Source: Moniliella sp. 'wahieum' (lineage: Eukaryota; Basidiomycota; Moniliellomycetes; Moniliellales; Moniliellaceae). Taken from it: 64,000 nt of DNA. The DNA is taken from the NCBI GenBank assembly GCA_003971905.1, contig RSEE01000010.1, positions 682,001 through 746,000 on the forward strand. The letters are read 5' to 3'. The notes under the pieces were generated by a model. It saw only the letters and a program-made list of their open reading frames with translations, made no database searches and was not told where the DNA came from. Shown here piece by piece: positions 52,503 to 63,330 of this stretch. The translations under genes were made by a program, and so were the position numbers. Position 1 is the first letter of the stretch. Every line of letters starts with the position of its first letter.

Positions 52503-55263
52503 TTATGAGTCGGGGTCAGGGATGGGGATCCACTGGGCACCCTGACGGTCTGAAGGAAGATCTCGGCGTTCTCGTCTGGTCCACGCCACGATCCCGGTGC
52601 CGATGGGTGGACATTCGAAACGAGGAAGCAGGCACCAACACGCAGAGAATTGAGCTGTCCAGCATCCCAGACAGTCATTTGGGCCGTACGTGGGGTGGAG
52701 CGAGCCTTGATCGCTTGGGATACCAACAAGCCAGGTCGGCCCGGCGGTGCATGGGGTGGAACGGGGGGGATGGCGTCTTCGCACCTGACGACTCGGAACG
52801 CTCGCACACGGCGTGGCGGTACCCGCTCGTCTAGCTCGGCCTCCATTTCGTGCTGGGCTTCTTGTAGAAATGCATCGTGGCGTTCGCGAGCGCCTTGGAC
52901 AAAAGCAGCGGTTATCCCTTGACCGCCAGGGCAAATATGAGCAAGAGCCGTGCCCGGATCGGGGGCTTCAAATAGCTGATCAGCTTGTCGGCCATCGCTG
53001 CCTCTCCGTCCTCCTCCGTTCCTCCTCCAGCTCTGAAGCTGCGACGGAGCCCATCGTGTCAACAACTGCCTGCAGCGCCTGCTGGGCCCGGATCAGGCGT
53101 TCACTCCATTCTTGCTCCAATTGATCCCGTGCATCGCTCCGATCCTTCTCCCACTGCGATTGCAGCTCCGCCTCCTCGGGTGCAGAGTGAACCGAGCCGC
53201 GCTCTTGTGCATTGCCATCCAGGTACCCCAGGTCAAATGTTTGAGTAATTCGGATCCGAACCAGCCCCACTTTACCCCCCTCAGGGCTGAGCGAGCGTAG
53301 AGAGCTGACCCATGGCGAAGGGCGGAAGCCGAGCTTGACGTCCCATGGCGCGAGCTGTGTTCCGTTCGCATGGAGAGTGAGAGTGATTGTGCTGAAGCCC
53401 TCGAGCGCTTCAACGGGTCCACCTTCACACTGGTAACAAAAATCAGATTAGCTCTCCAACTGCCATGATACAAAGCGAACGAAAACATACCTTGGCACCC
53501 AGGATGCACAACTTGTTTCCTACGCGAATCCTGCCGCGATGTAGCGCATCAAAGAGCGTGTCGTCCAACCGGGCTCGGACAGTGTACCATCCATCGGTGA
53601 GGACAATGATTGGTTGAAGTAGGGATTCATGCCCGCTGGCATGTGTCCTGATCATGCACCTCATTTCCTTCTTCCGGACCCCACTCAAGCTGGTAGACAC
53701 ATAAAACCATTGGTTGACTTGGCGGTGAATCATGCTGTTTGATGCGGTTGATTGCGGACCGCTGCCCAGCATTGACCTCCCGTTCGTAACGATAACGCAA
53801 CTGCCGGATCACCTGGTCCCAAGACCACCACTCTTCTGCACGTTCGGGCTGGTGCCGTGACATGGCAGCCAACTTCCAAAGGATCATCCCCCAGTGATGC
53901 CGGACCCATTTTAGGCTTAGATGGGATGCCCCCAGCTGCTGAAGCACCCGCAAAGCTTCGGTTGGTCGTATTGGAAGGCATGAGAAATTCAAATTCTCAC
54001 CCATCCAAGGTGCATTAAGCACCGTAATCGCCTCTTTGGGGCACCCCCGCTTGATCGCCTCAGAAACGAGACAGACTCGGTCGTCGATCCGGGATTGAAG
54101 CAATGTGTGACGAGGTGGCGCGCGATTTGGATTCAAGTCAAACAGAGAAGCGTAACAGAGGTTGTGGAGGGATGGCACCACGTGAGGGATGTCTCGATGC
54201 GCGGCTTGGTGTCCAACGACACATCGCCAGGGTGAAAAGCGAACGGGAGAGACAGAGGCTGCTTGAATAGTCACTGGTGTATGGGAGAATTTCGGCCTGG
54301 CGTCACTGCGGGGCGTGGGGCAGATTTGAAGGGGGTTTTGAACGCTTTCCTCCTCGTGACTGGCTTGGCGAACCAGTTGGGCGCACGCCCAACGAACGGC
54401 GGGACATACTGGAATTAGTGCCGGACGCGCCATTGGCAGGGTGTTGGACGCTGGCGTCTGACCCGTAGCACGCGAACGCGAGCGCAAAGCGGGGGAGTTA
54501 CAACTTCCCCTTCAGGTGCTTGGCGCTGTTTCGCGTGGTGAAAGAACTACTGAGCGCGCGGGCTGGGGAAGCAAACCCTGTCGTAATGGCTGATACCAAC
54601 GTAGACGAGTGGTTCGGAGCGGAGACAGAGCGTTGTGAAGGGCCCGTGAGCGTGGAGGCATGTAGAGGGGTGGGTAAACGAGCCGCAGGAGAGAAGCAGC
54701 GGGCGAGCATGGGAGACATATCACTTTTCGTTTTCCTTGGCAAGATGGCAGGGAGGTCGATGCAGAATTGCCATTCGAAGCGCTGGCCGCACGCTGATCG
54801 TCTTGCTCCCAAGCGTCCATCTTGGCTTTGGCTGCCTTCAGTGCCTCATCACTCAAGGCTGGGAGAGAATGCCCCTTGGCCGTTACAAACGTGCCCAACG
54901 GTAAAGTATCAAGAAATGGTGGGGGTGATGGTGCACGAGACGTGTCCTCCTCCAAGGAGAAGGGGCTGTGGTCTTGACGCGCAGCGTTAGCCGAACCCGG
55001 ACCCGCTGTCCCGCCCTCTATTTAATGATAGTGGCAGGGGCTGCGTCGAAGGATTGCACTCTTGGGTGAGATCCGCTTGGGCAAGGAGAAAATCTTCCTC
55101 GCAAAGCTGGTCCAGGAAGCTGTCGCCGAACTCGTCATCATCAAAGGCCTCGTCCCTGTCGCTCGCTGGGAGCACTCGGGACGAGGAGGATGGTTTGGTA
55201 TTGGCATCGTGCTTGTCGCATCCGGTGGGGTGGGGATGCTCGATGAGCGTTGATGTCGGGCAT
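52503..55263 (-). CDS. brh2: BRCA2/Brh2 homologous-recombination mediator
   Basis: Loads Rad51 on single-stranded DNA at breaks. The proposed start at 55263 precedes an acidic N-terminus (DDDEFGDSFLDQLCEEDF, about 55130). A BRC repeat, FVTAKGHSLPALSDEALKAA (about 54889-54830), carries the FxTA core and the downstream SxxAL for Rad51 binding. The helical/DSS1-binding domain contains WVRHHWGMILWKLAAM and QVIRQLRYRYEREVNAGQRS (about 53910-53760). OB1 contains LTDGWYTVRARLDDTLFDAL, an intron at 53430-53490, then KLGFRPSPWVSSL and VGLVRIRITQTF. A coiled insert (about 53190-52850) matches the Tower. OB2 contains FRVVRCEDAI, then MTVWDAGQLNSLRVGACFLV. A stop follows at 52503 after DPDS, so OB3 seems absent. 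Several frame slips. Confidence 0.9.
53430..53490 (-). other. Intron in OB1 of the BRCA2 gene
   Basis: Minus strand GTATGTTTTCG...GTTACCAG, 61 nt, after Leu-Gly-Ala-Lys. Confidence 0.8.
54830..54889 (-). other. BRC repeat coding segment
   Basis: Encodes the Rad51-binding motif with Phe-x-Thr-Ala followed 12 residues later by Ser-x-x-Ala-Leu. Only one convincing copy is seen. Confidence 0.75.
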
Positions 55264-55832
55264 GGCAAGAACAGGGGTGGATGGGAGGGGGCTGGGCATG
55301 AGGATGGGTATATGCTGGGCAGGCGAGGCCGGCCGCGGGTCGGCTGGGAGCGTGGCTTGTGGAGCGGCGCGTGCATGGATCAGCCAGCGGCGCTGCCGAT
55401 GGGGCGGAGGAGGAGGGGCGCATGAGAGCGGGGCCTGATATGGGCGCAGGCGCGAGAGCAGCGGGATGGCGCGCCTGAGCACGGGTGGGGGCGGGGCGAG
55501 GGGGGCGAGGAGGCGGAGCGGCGGCGGGGCATCCAGCAAGCTTCAAGGGGTTGGACCCAAGGGGGCGCGCCCCGCCCCAGCAGCCGCGAGCGTGCCACGG
55601 GGCACCGCGGTCAGCCTCAAAGTACGCGTGTTGATTTCAATTGGGCAGAAATGCATCCGAGGATTCTACGTTGTTTCAATTGCGCTTCAAACGTTCAGCC
55701 GTTCAGCTCCAAGCTTCAAGCATGGCGCTCATGCATCACGCCTGGGAGTGCCTACTCAGCAGGAACGCCTTGCACCAGCCGCTCCCATCGCAATCTTACC
55801 ACCAGCCCTCCTTCATCTGCACATTTCGACTC
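55264..55832. other. Divergent promoter region, BRCA2 and ABHD11-like genes
   Basis: GC-rich, no recognised gene. Long ORFs on both strands reflect base composition. AAGCTT and GTTCAGC words occur at 55697-55720. The BRCA2 start may lie inside this stretch. Confidence 0.4.
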
Positions 55833-56910
55833 ATGTGGGCCGCTAATTCTCGCCGCATACTGCCCTGGGCTGCATCTTCAACTCACCTCCGCCCCCTCCC
55901 GCTCCTCCGCTGCTTTACCACTGCGCCCCCGACTGGCCAAACAGTCCCTCTTGCGTTTGACCACTACCCCCTGCCTCTGGTGATGGCCCATCCACGGTCC
56001 GGGACGCTGGCGTGGGTTCGGTTGTCCTAGCACATGGCCTCTTTGGGTCTAAGCAAAATTGGCGGAGCGTGGCGCGTGACATGGCTAAGCGCTTTGGCGT
56101 GCCAATCTACGCGGTCGACCTGCGCAACCATGGCCAGAGCCCTGTGATCGATGGCATGAACTATGTCGACATGGCGTCAGATCTTGTTCGCTTTTTTAAA
56201 GAACGTTCGCTGGAGCAGGTACTATTGGTGGGCCACTCAATGGGGGTAAAGCCGCCTTGTCCACTGGCTTGAGCCCTCGTCTCTCTACTGGTGTCCTTTC
56301 GGGGCTGGTCAGCGTCGACATGGCTCCTTCCCGGGGAACTCTCAGCAACGACTTCGTGGTATGTGCAGTGTGGTCATTTGCTTCTTGTCTGACGCTCTAT
56401 TCCTGCCCAGGCGTATCTGGACGCTATGATCACCATCCGCGATGCCAAAGTAGCCACTCGCAAGCAAGCGGACGAGATTTTGGCCAAAACCGAATCGGCG
56501 GTAGGCATCCGCCAATTCCTCCTGACAAACCTGGAGCGCAACCCGCCTGATTCCCAGCATTGGTCCTTCCGCATTCCCTTGGACATTCTGAAGCGTCATT
56601 TGGATCAAATTGGTGATTTCCCATATGAGCCTGGCAAAGTTTCGCCCTCACAAGGGCGAACTCTGTTCATCAAAGGGGAACGAAGCAAGTACGTTGTCTG
56701 TTATTGCTCCCATTGGCCCTTGACCACTTATGCCATACTCACCTTTCTGTGCACAGCTATATCAACAAGAACAACGTCCCTGTTTGCAACACTCTCTTCC
56801 CACACAACAGCATTACTACTCTACCCACCGGCCACTGGGTTCACGCCGAACAACCGCGCGCGTTTATCGATACCGTTGAGGCCTTCGCACTGGGGAAACC
56901 ATCTATCTGA
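55833..56910 (+). CDS. Alpha/beta hydrolase, ABHD11/Imo32-like, probably mitochondrial
   Basis: Serine hydrolase. The ATG at 55833 gives MWAANSRRILPWAASSTHLR, an Arg/Ser-rich presequence without acids that suggests mitochondrial import. After a slip near 55980 comes SVVLAHGLFGSKQNWRSVA (oxyanion HG motif), then VYAVDLRNHGQS-like IYAVDLRNHGQSP, the acid-bearing strand region, and LLVGHSMG with the nucleophile Ser at the elbow (about 56228-56245). A G is missing in the run 56242-56246. Introns cover 56359-56410 and 56689-56756. The last exon has NVPVCNTLFPHNSI and TLPTGHWVHAEQP with the catalytic His, ending ALGKPSI at 56910. Length of about 300 residues fits the family. The yeast relative Imo32 is a mitochondrial hydrolase of unclear substrate. 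Confidence 0.9.
56359..56410 (+). other. Intron 1 of the ABHD11-like gene
   Basis: GTATGT...CTGCCCAG, 52 nt. Joins Asp-Phe-Val to Ala-Tyr-Leu-Asp in frame. Confidence 0.85.
56689..56756 (+). other. Intron 2 of the ABHD11-like gene
   Basis: GTACGT...GTGCACAG, 68 nt. Joins Arg-Ser-Asn to Tyr-Ile-Asn in frame. Confidence 0.85.
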
Positions 56911-57378
56911 CCCCATCTTCACTCGATTAATCTAATCTTGCATCGCTTCCACGTTGACAGTCCCGAGTCAAGTCACGCAGCCAACGAGCTCTCTTTGTTG
57001 GTGGGGTGGGGAGAAGTGTGTCAGTAGCCAGTAAAAGTAAATGGGGCGCAGGCCTAGCGCGCCTAGCACCACCCATACTCTTCGATTGCGCGCAGTAGAG
57101 ATGGCAGGCCTACAGTCGCTCAGCCTGAGAGCTTGAATCAACACGTTCAATGTTCAATGTTCAATTTTCAATTTTCAATGTTCAATATCCCATGTGAACG
57201 TTACGTAACATGGCCAGCTCCACAGCCATGAGCTGGTGGCCGCGAGCCTCACACGCCCCAGGGTGTCAGATCGAGAGAGCAGGTAGAGCGGCCGCCAGGC
57301 AAGGTAACCTGCCAGTGCCGCCACCACCACCGGCTCCGCCCCTTGGGTCTCCTACAACACTCCTTGGGAGGTCCTGCC
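56911..57378. repeat. Gap with TTCAATGTTCAAT-type short repeats
   Basis: Around 57140-57190 the words CAATGTT and CAATTTT are repeated in tandem about seven times. AACGTTACGTAAC lies at 57197-57209. No gene. Confidence 0.6.
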
Positions 57379-57762
57379 ATGTCTATCCTCGAGTTTTTCG
57401 GTGATATCTTTACCATTGGCGTCCTGCTCGTCAATTCGATTGCCATCCTCAACGAGGAACGCTTCCTCGTCCCAGGTGCGTCCCCCAAGTCTCCCACACA
57501 CGGTCACTGACTTTCTGTCTCGGCTTCTCCAGTTGGCTGGTCTGCGACGAGCCAGAACCAAATGTACAGTGAAGCATACGGTCAGCAGCAAGAAGAGTCC
57601 GTAAAAGTCCGCCTTATCCACCTGATCAGTGCGGTGCGCATGCTGCTTCGAGGTATGTTAACTCTCTGCCTAGTTGGCTTCGGCACTGACATGTCTGTCT
57701 TGATCTCAGTGCCACTCATTGCGGTCAATGCTCTTCTCGTCGCCAAGTTAATCATCTTCTGA
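57379..57762 (+). CDS. yos1: YOS1-like (IER3IP1) ER-Golgi transport membrane protein
   Basis: Small membrane protein of the Yip1-Yif1-Yos1 complex in COPII vesicle traffic. Three exons (57379-57475, 57533-57652, 57710-57762) join cleanly into 89 codons without any frame slip. The N-terminal helix FGDIFTIGVLLVNSIAILNE precedes ERFLVP. Next come a short soluble loop rich in Gln/Glu with a GW motif, the conserved VKVRLIHLISAVRMLLRVPL, and a C-terminal hydrophobic helix ending AKLIIF*. Residue pattern and size match the family, and the initiating context GCCATGTC is good. Confidence 0.95.
57476..57532 (+). other. Intron 1 of YOS1
   Basis: GTGCGT...TTCTCCAG, 57 nt, phase 1. Confidence 0.9.
57653..57709 (+). 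other. Intron 2 of YOS1
   Basis: GTATGT...GATCTCAG, 57 nt. Confidence 0.9.
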
Positions 57763-59851
57763 GCCAAAGATGATCAAACTTGCACGCACGCATGCTAGAG
57801 CTGAGCGCTGGCTCTTAATGCTTGTGGTGCGCCTTGTAAAACCCAACCAGAGGCCCCCTGACGGCACTCGAAAATGCTGAAATGACATGGCACGAGAGGC
57901 AAGCGAAGAGTGTACAGGGCGTGGGAAAGGGTCATTACCTATTCCCTGGCAAATCCTTCTATCGATGTCAATGTGCCGGGGGTATTGGTGTGGCGTGTCA
58001 AACGCTCGGCCAGGGAAACATCATTCATGGCATCAGGATATGAAGATGATATGCATGCCATCGCGATTCCAAAGATATATCCCCATTCAGCGAAAGAGGT
58101 AATGGTTGTGGAATGGGCTTGCCCTCTCGGTTGTCAGTGATACAGCTCCGATCCCATCCTGCACCCCATGCCCGGCTCACAAACCACTACCAGAACTACG
58201 CAAGCGGCGGGCGTGCTCCCCTTCTACACTAATAGACGCTTTCTTGCCTCAGGGCGTCATAATTCTTCCTGAGCTACAGCAACGTGGCATCATGCCTTTT
58301 TTCTGGGCAGTCGATCTGAAAACAGTGCTCCCTTACTCTGGCGAGGATACTATCGGATCCAGAATCCAATGACCGTCAATCCAGCGTAGCTGGAAGAATA
58401 ACATAACGCTCCTCATGTCATGCAGATGTAATCGTGACCGGCATTATCACCATCTTCCCTACAGGTGGCGTGCACATGCATCCCCAACAGTCCATGACAA
58501 GGCTTTGTAAGACCGGAGGAACCTAAGGATTTGGGTAGAGAACCTCTGGGAATGTAGAGCAACGCAATCGCGGTGGTGGTGGTCAAGGTCTAAGCCTTAT
58601 GCCACACCTAGAGGAGACAGGGGTTCCAACAAGCCAGAGTATACACGTGGAGACTTCAGAAGTGAAATAAGGGGCAAAGGGTGATAAGGCAGGCGCCTTG
58701 GCCTATGTAAGGGACCGCCGGTCCCAACAGGCTTGTGCCTCCGCAAGAATGCCCGCACAGCCTCTGCCATGTCGAAAACTCAAGCAGTAACAGCGATATA
58801 CCTGGTACCACTGGCAAGGCGCTCAGGATGTGGGAGCTTGAGCTGCAAGTGAGCCTACATCCCGACTACGCAACCGATTCGGAGTGCAAAATAAAAGCAT
58901 GACCAGGATTCCAATACGAATTGTGTCGGGCGCCAGCGCCTTCCGACCTGATGGAAATCCACAGGCCAGAAGTCACAAGGAAGGTGCACCAGCAGGAAGA
59001 ACATCGCTCTAGGTCTCCGCGAGCGCCTGCATCCGCCACTGAAGGGAGGGCAAGTGACTCTAAAGCAGAGACCATATTCAGTAGGGAAAAGAGTCAAGCT
59101 CGACTGGGCTGCACCGCCCGCTTTATACCATGGCGGAAAGGGCAACATCCAAACTCGGCGCAATATAACCGCAGTAACCCTATTGGTTTACATTACACCA
59201 TAAGCGTAACCTATTTTAACCCCGCTTGGCGTCCACAGGCTTGATGGTGGCGGTGACCCAGCAAGCCGCGAGCCTGTAAGTGCGGTGGCGATGTAAAAAA
59301 AACTGTCGTTTAACCCCCCACGGTATCTCCCTCCCCCCCGGCGTGGCTAGGCGCTCATCTCACCTCCCCGTCGTTTGTCGCCTCCGTCCGGCTGCCATTG
59401 CGCCCTTCCTAAGCACTCTCACCCTTCCCTTGGCCTGGTGCGCCCACGTCATGCACATCTAAGTTCTCCGGCAACCACGGTCTCAAGTTTTTGTCTGCAG
59501 TTATTGGTCTTTGCGTTTTTGATTTCTCTCGGTTCTGGCTAGGCCTGCTTTTTGTTTACACCCAAACTTTGAGTCAGCCCTTCCTGCCTCTACATCTCTT
59601 CATCCGTTCGATTCGCTTCGACACGGTTAGTAGTACGGCGGTTCGTTTTCTCAGCTTGGCTTGCAAGAGCACCTTTAACACCCCCTCTCCTCGGTACCGC
59701 TTACACCTGCCGTCTCACCGACTGGCGTGTACCTTCCATATATTCTACCGTACCAGTTTGCACTCGGTTCGTGCATCTCGGTGTATCCCTGCTTTGGTCC
59801 GGTCCATCTGTTGTCGACGGTTGGATTTGGGCTCTCCTTATTTCTTTCAGC
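57763..59851. other. Long gap with one protein-like fragment
   Basis: No supported complete gene. At 57910-58140 (+) a 76-codon stretch reads YRAWERVITYSLANPS, then VPGVLVWRVKRSARET, with protein-like composition. A second fragment at 58240-58370 includes GVIILPELQQRGIMPFFWAV. I recognise neither, and they may be remnants of one decayed gene. The part from about 59480 is T/C-rich and probably the HSF leader. Nothing is seen at 58400-59300. Confidence 0.35.
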
Positions 59852-61549
59852 ATGACTGCTGTTGCGACGACCGTGTCAGCATTACCTTCGCTACACCTGG
59901 TCTCTTCTCCTCTTTCTATCCCCAAATCATCTTCGTCCCCTCATTGGCTGGATCGCCTACCGACTCTGCTCAGTGTGACGATGATGGCGGCGCAGGTCAA
60001 AAGACTCGCGTCTCGGCCTTTGTCCGTAAGCTACGGAGTAAGTCAAACTAGTCCGTTTTTGGCCATTGGAAGGTTTGTTAACATGATCTCCGTTATCAGC
60101 ATGATTGACAACGATACTATCCACAACATTCACTGGACACCAGATGGTGAAGCGTTTCGTGTCCTTGATCGGTCAACTTCTCGCGTGATGTGTTGCCCAA
60201 GTGTGCGTCTTCTTCCATGTTCGTTCGCGAAACGAAGCGACTGACTGATGACTTTCTCAGATTTTAAGCACAACAACTGGCATCCTTCATCCCTCAACTC
60301 AACATATACGGCTTCGTCAAACTGACCGAAACTCCTGCCCAATCCCACACCACTGGCTCCCCATCCCCTCCCACACCCCAGTTGGAATGGTCATTCAAAC
60401 ACCCCCTCTTTCTCGTAATGCCTGATGCTATGGAAGAAATCAAGCGGAGGACACCCAAGACCAGCAAATCAACTGAAATGGACGATGCTGTTGGGAACAA
60501 AAAGGCCAAGGCGGGAGTCCCCGGACGGGTCCCAAACCTCCTCGCCTCAAAGCAGCAAATCGACAAAGCCCAGTTGTCTTCCATCCATGCCCGGCCACAT
60601 ACTGCCAATCCGCGTGGTCTTCCCCTGTTCCCCTCCGGCATGCCCTTTCATGGTGTGAACATGCCCAACAATATGGCTACTGCCGCCGCCGCTGCCGCAT
60701 TGCCGCTGGGATGAATCCTGCCGCAGCCGTTGCAGCCCTGGGCCTCTCTGGTCAAGCTGGTCGTCCACCCGTGACGGCATCGCCAGCTGGGACCAACCCC
60801 AATCTGCCATGAAGCCCTCTGCCAACAATGCTTCCATGGTACCTCCTATGGTGCCTCCTGTGGCCCCATCTTTCCAGGTTGTATGATGATTCCTTCGCCC
60901 CCTGTCCCCACTCCAAGCACAGCCTTGGCCAAACCAAGTTCGAACACAGGCGCCTCTTCCTCCAAGACCAAGGTCCATTCTGCTCCTGTTCGTTCTACTG
61001 CCTCATCAGCCAGCTCAAGTTCTAGTGGGACAACGTTGGCCGAAAAAATCTCAGACGAGTCAGAGGCGGTGCGACTACGGTCAGAGATGTCGCATTGCAA
61101 ACCCGGCTGGAGGCGTTGCGGCGCCACATGCAGGACATGGACGATATCCAAGCCCGGGCCATGTCGCACATGATGCAAGTTTTGTCCACGCAGGCTCGGA
61201 ACGATTGTCCCCTCTCCACGGTGACTGAGTTGCAAGACTGTTTGGATACGTGGCGCCACATGTCGGAGGTCACGGCCTCCCTCCTTCCCGCGGAGGCCGC
61301 TTGCAACGATAGTGAGGCCCCACAGCCGATGACTCCTTGCCTGACTGGGATGCCCACTCGACCAACCCCCTTTTCCCTGATGCTGGAGTGGAACCGGCCA
61401 TGCTTCTTCTCCACGGTCCTAGTCTCATCGCGTCGCCGATCGATGCGATGCACGACTATGATATGTCGTTTGACGACTCGGCCACGCTGAGCGGAGCAGA
61501 CGAGAGGACACTCGATGGTCCTCCTGCCAAGCGCCGTCGCAGCAATTAG
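59852..61549 (+). CDS. hsf1: Heat-shock transcription factor (HSF)
   Basis: Trimeric activator of chaperone genes. The ATG at 59852 (MTAVATTVSALPSL) leads a Ser/Pro-rich head, and a slip brings the frame of GGAGQKTRVSAFVRKLRS. After an intron at 60038-60099 the DNA-binding domain continues MIDNDTIHNIHWTPDGEAF, RVLDRST, then FSRDVLPK. Intron 60203-60260 joins Tyr-Phe-Lys-His-Asn-Asn-Trp, the recognition-helix entry, followed by SFIPQLNIYGFVKL. Single T deletions explain the breaks at 60175-60178 and 60281-60285. Further on come an Ala/Met/Pro-rich stretch, a helical segment with hydrophobic spacing (about 61090-61260) and an acidic end, DYDMSFDDSATLSG, closing with KRRRSN* at 61547-61549. Confidence 0.9.
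60038..60099 (+). other. Intron 1 of HSF
   Basis: GTAAGT...GTTATCAG, 62 nt. Joins Lys-Leu-Arg-Ser to Met-Ile-Asp. Confidence 0.85.
60203..60260 (+). other. Intron 2 of HSF
   Basis: GTGCGT...TTTCTCAG, 58 nt. Joins Leu-Pro-Lys to Tyr-Phe-Lys-His. Confidence 0.85.
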
Positions 61550-62388
61550 GGTGTCTCCTCCCCCCATCCCCGCGCCTACGGTTACAGGTTTGCGTTGGCC
61601 TTTGCACCGCGCTGTAAATCAGTGCCCATCCGCCGCGTTGCCCCTGTAGATAGACTGCGTTTTGTTCGCCCTCTGTCTCGTGAACGCCACCTGTATGCTC
61701 TATTGCTCCATTTGCTCGGGCTCGGTCGCCCTCGATGTCCTTTCGCTTTGAACACCCATATCCGCAACGCACCCCTTGCGCGCGGTAAGACCCAAAACAT
61801 GTACACTATTCTTCGCTGTATGTAGATTGTTTGCCCATGTACGTCATTTGCCGTGCCCCGAGACGAGTGTGGGATTGATAGCAGTAGGGGACGCCACCGG
61901 GGCCGAGGCCAAGCATGCTGGATTGAGCACGACGCATGGCGACGGAGAAGCGAGTGGAAGCGGAGGCATGAGGAGGCATCGTCGGCGATTGATATTTGAA
62001 ACCACGCCCACACCGCTTGGCCGGCTGCCCGTGGTTGGCGCCCAGGCACAGGGGGAGAGAAAGAGATAGGCACAGTGGCTGCTGCTGGCCAGTGTACTGC
62101 GAGCAGCGGGCCAGTGCCACGTGGTCTGGCAGCCTGCCAACCCTAGCATACTGGCTCCACTGCAGACTGCAGCCTACTGCAGCCCTGTTGGCTGGCAAGC
62201 GGACCGGGCTCTGACGATAGCAGCCCGGACAGTTGAGTTTGTGCGACCACCTGCCCACCAGCGCGCCTTGTCTCTGCTCCGGCCCTCCGCCTGTTCTGTT
62301 CTGCTCCACTCAGCCGCCTTCCCTTCTCGTCGCTTCTGCCAACCCCGCCCCCCGTTGCCCGTGTCTTCTCTCACTTCCCCCCTTCATC
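61550..62388. other. Gap between HSF and ARF, no gene seen
   Basis: 3' flank of HSF and promoter of ARF. The last 110 bases before the ARF ATG are CT-rich. Overlapping ORFs show no domain. Confidence 0.5.
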
Positions 62389-63330
62389 ATGGGTCTCTCC
62401 GTCTCCAAGCTTCTCAGCGGCCTTTTTGGCAAGAAGGAAATGCGTACGTTGCCTTCCATCCCCAACTCGTTTCTCCCATCCCTTTCATCGTTGCTCCCGT
62501 TTTCTCGCGAGATGCGCAGCCCAGAAACCTTCGCTCCCGGCTGTCTCCCCTCCTGCGCTCTCGTGCGGCTCTGCGACCACGTCGCGCCTGCACTGTGGCT
62601 GATCACCTCAACTTGGGCATCGTGTCCTCATTCCTGAGGGAGACATTGGCATGCTGTTGCTACATTTGCTTAGCGAAAGAAATGAGGGATGGTGCATTTA
62701 ACGTGACACGGCAGGTGCTACTCGCCACGCCACGTTATGCACAACGTGTCTGGAGTGGGGCCGCGGAGAGTGGGAGGGGTTAACATGTCAAGGAAGCCCA
62801 CATGCCATGGACTTGGTACTTACTGCGATTCATTCTCATCCAGGTATCCTCATGGTCGGTCTCGACGCTGCGGTAAGACGACGATTTGTACAACTCAAGC
62901 TGGGCGAGATTGTGACGACCATCCCGACCATTGGCTTCAACGTCGAAACGGTCGAATACAAGAACATCTCTTTCACCGTCTGGGATGTGGGTGGACAAGA
63001 CAAGATCCGTCCTCTCTGGCGCCACTACTATCAGAATACCCAGGGGATCATCTTGTCGTCGACTCGAACGACCGGCAGCGTATTTCCGAAGTACGGGAGG
63101 AGCTGCAACGTATGCTCAACGAGGATGAATTGCGTGATGCGCTCTTGCTCGTGTACGCCAACAAGCAGGATCTTCCCAATGCGATGAACGCTGCTGAGAT
63201 CACGGATAAGCTGGGTCTGCACTCGCTGCGCAACCGCCAATGGTACATCCAGGCTGCTTGCGCCACTTCCGGTGACGGTCTGTACGAGGGTCTGGAATGG
63301 CTCTCCACCAACCTCAAGCGCCGCGCGTAA
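62389..63330 (+). CDS. arf1: ADP-ribosylation factor GTPase (ARF1-like)
   Basis: Small GTPase recruiting COPI and adaptors to Golgi membranes. The ATG at 62389 gives [19 protein letters not shown], with myristoylated Gly2 and the amphipathic helix. An intron at 62444-62843 (400 nt) precedes ILMVGLDAA and the P-loop. Three short homopolymers at 62872-62893 each appear one base short, and correcting their lengths would restore GKTT and the rest. Then come [40 protein letters not shown] (switch 2), a slip at about 63052, [30 protein letters not shown] (NKQD base specificity) and the [16 protein letters not shown] motif. The stop is at 63328-63330. About 181 residues, normal. Confidence 0.95.
62444..62843 (+). 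other. Long first intron of ARF
   Basis: GTACGT donor, CATCCAG acceptor, 400 nt, several times longer than most introns here. Joins Glu-Met-Arg to Ile-Leu-Met-Val in phase 1. Confidence 0.8.

Noticed and set aside
59491-59850. Membrane protein upstream of HSF
   Set aside because: The hydrophobic ORF is a translation of a T/C-rich leader, and its last part is simply the frame of the HSF exon.
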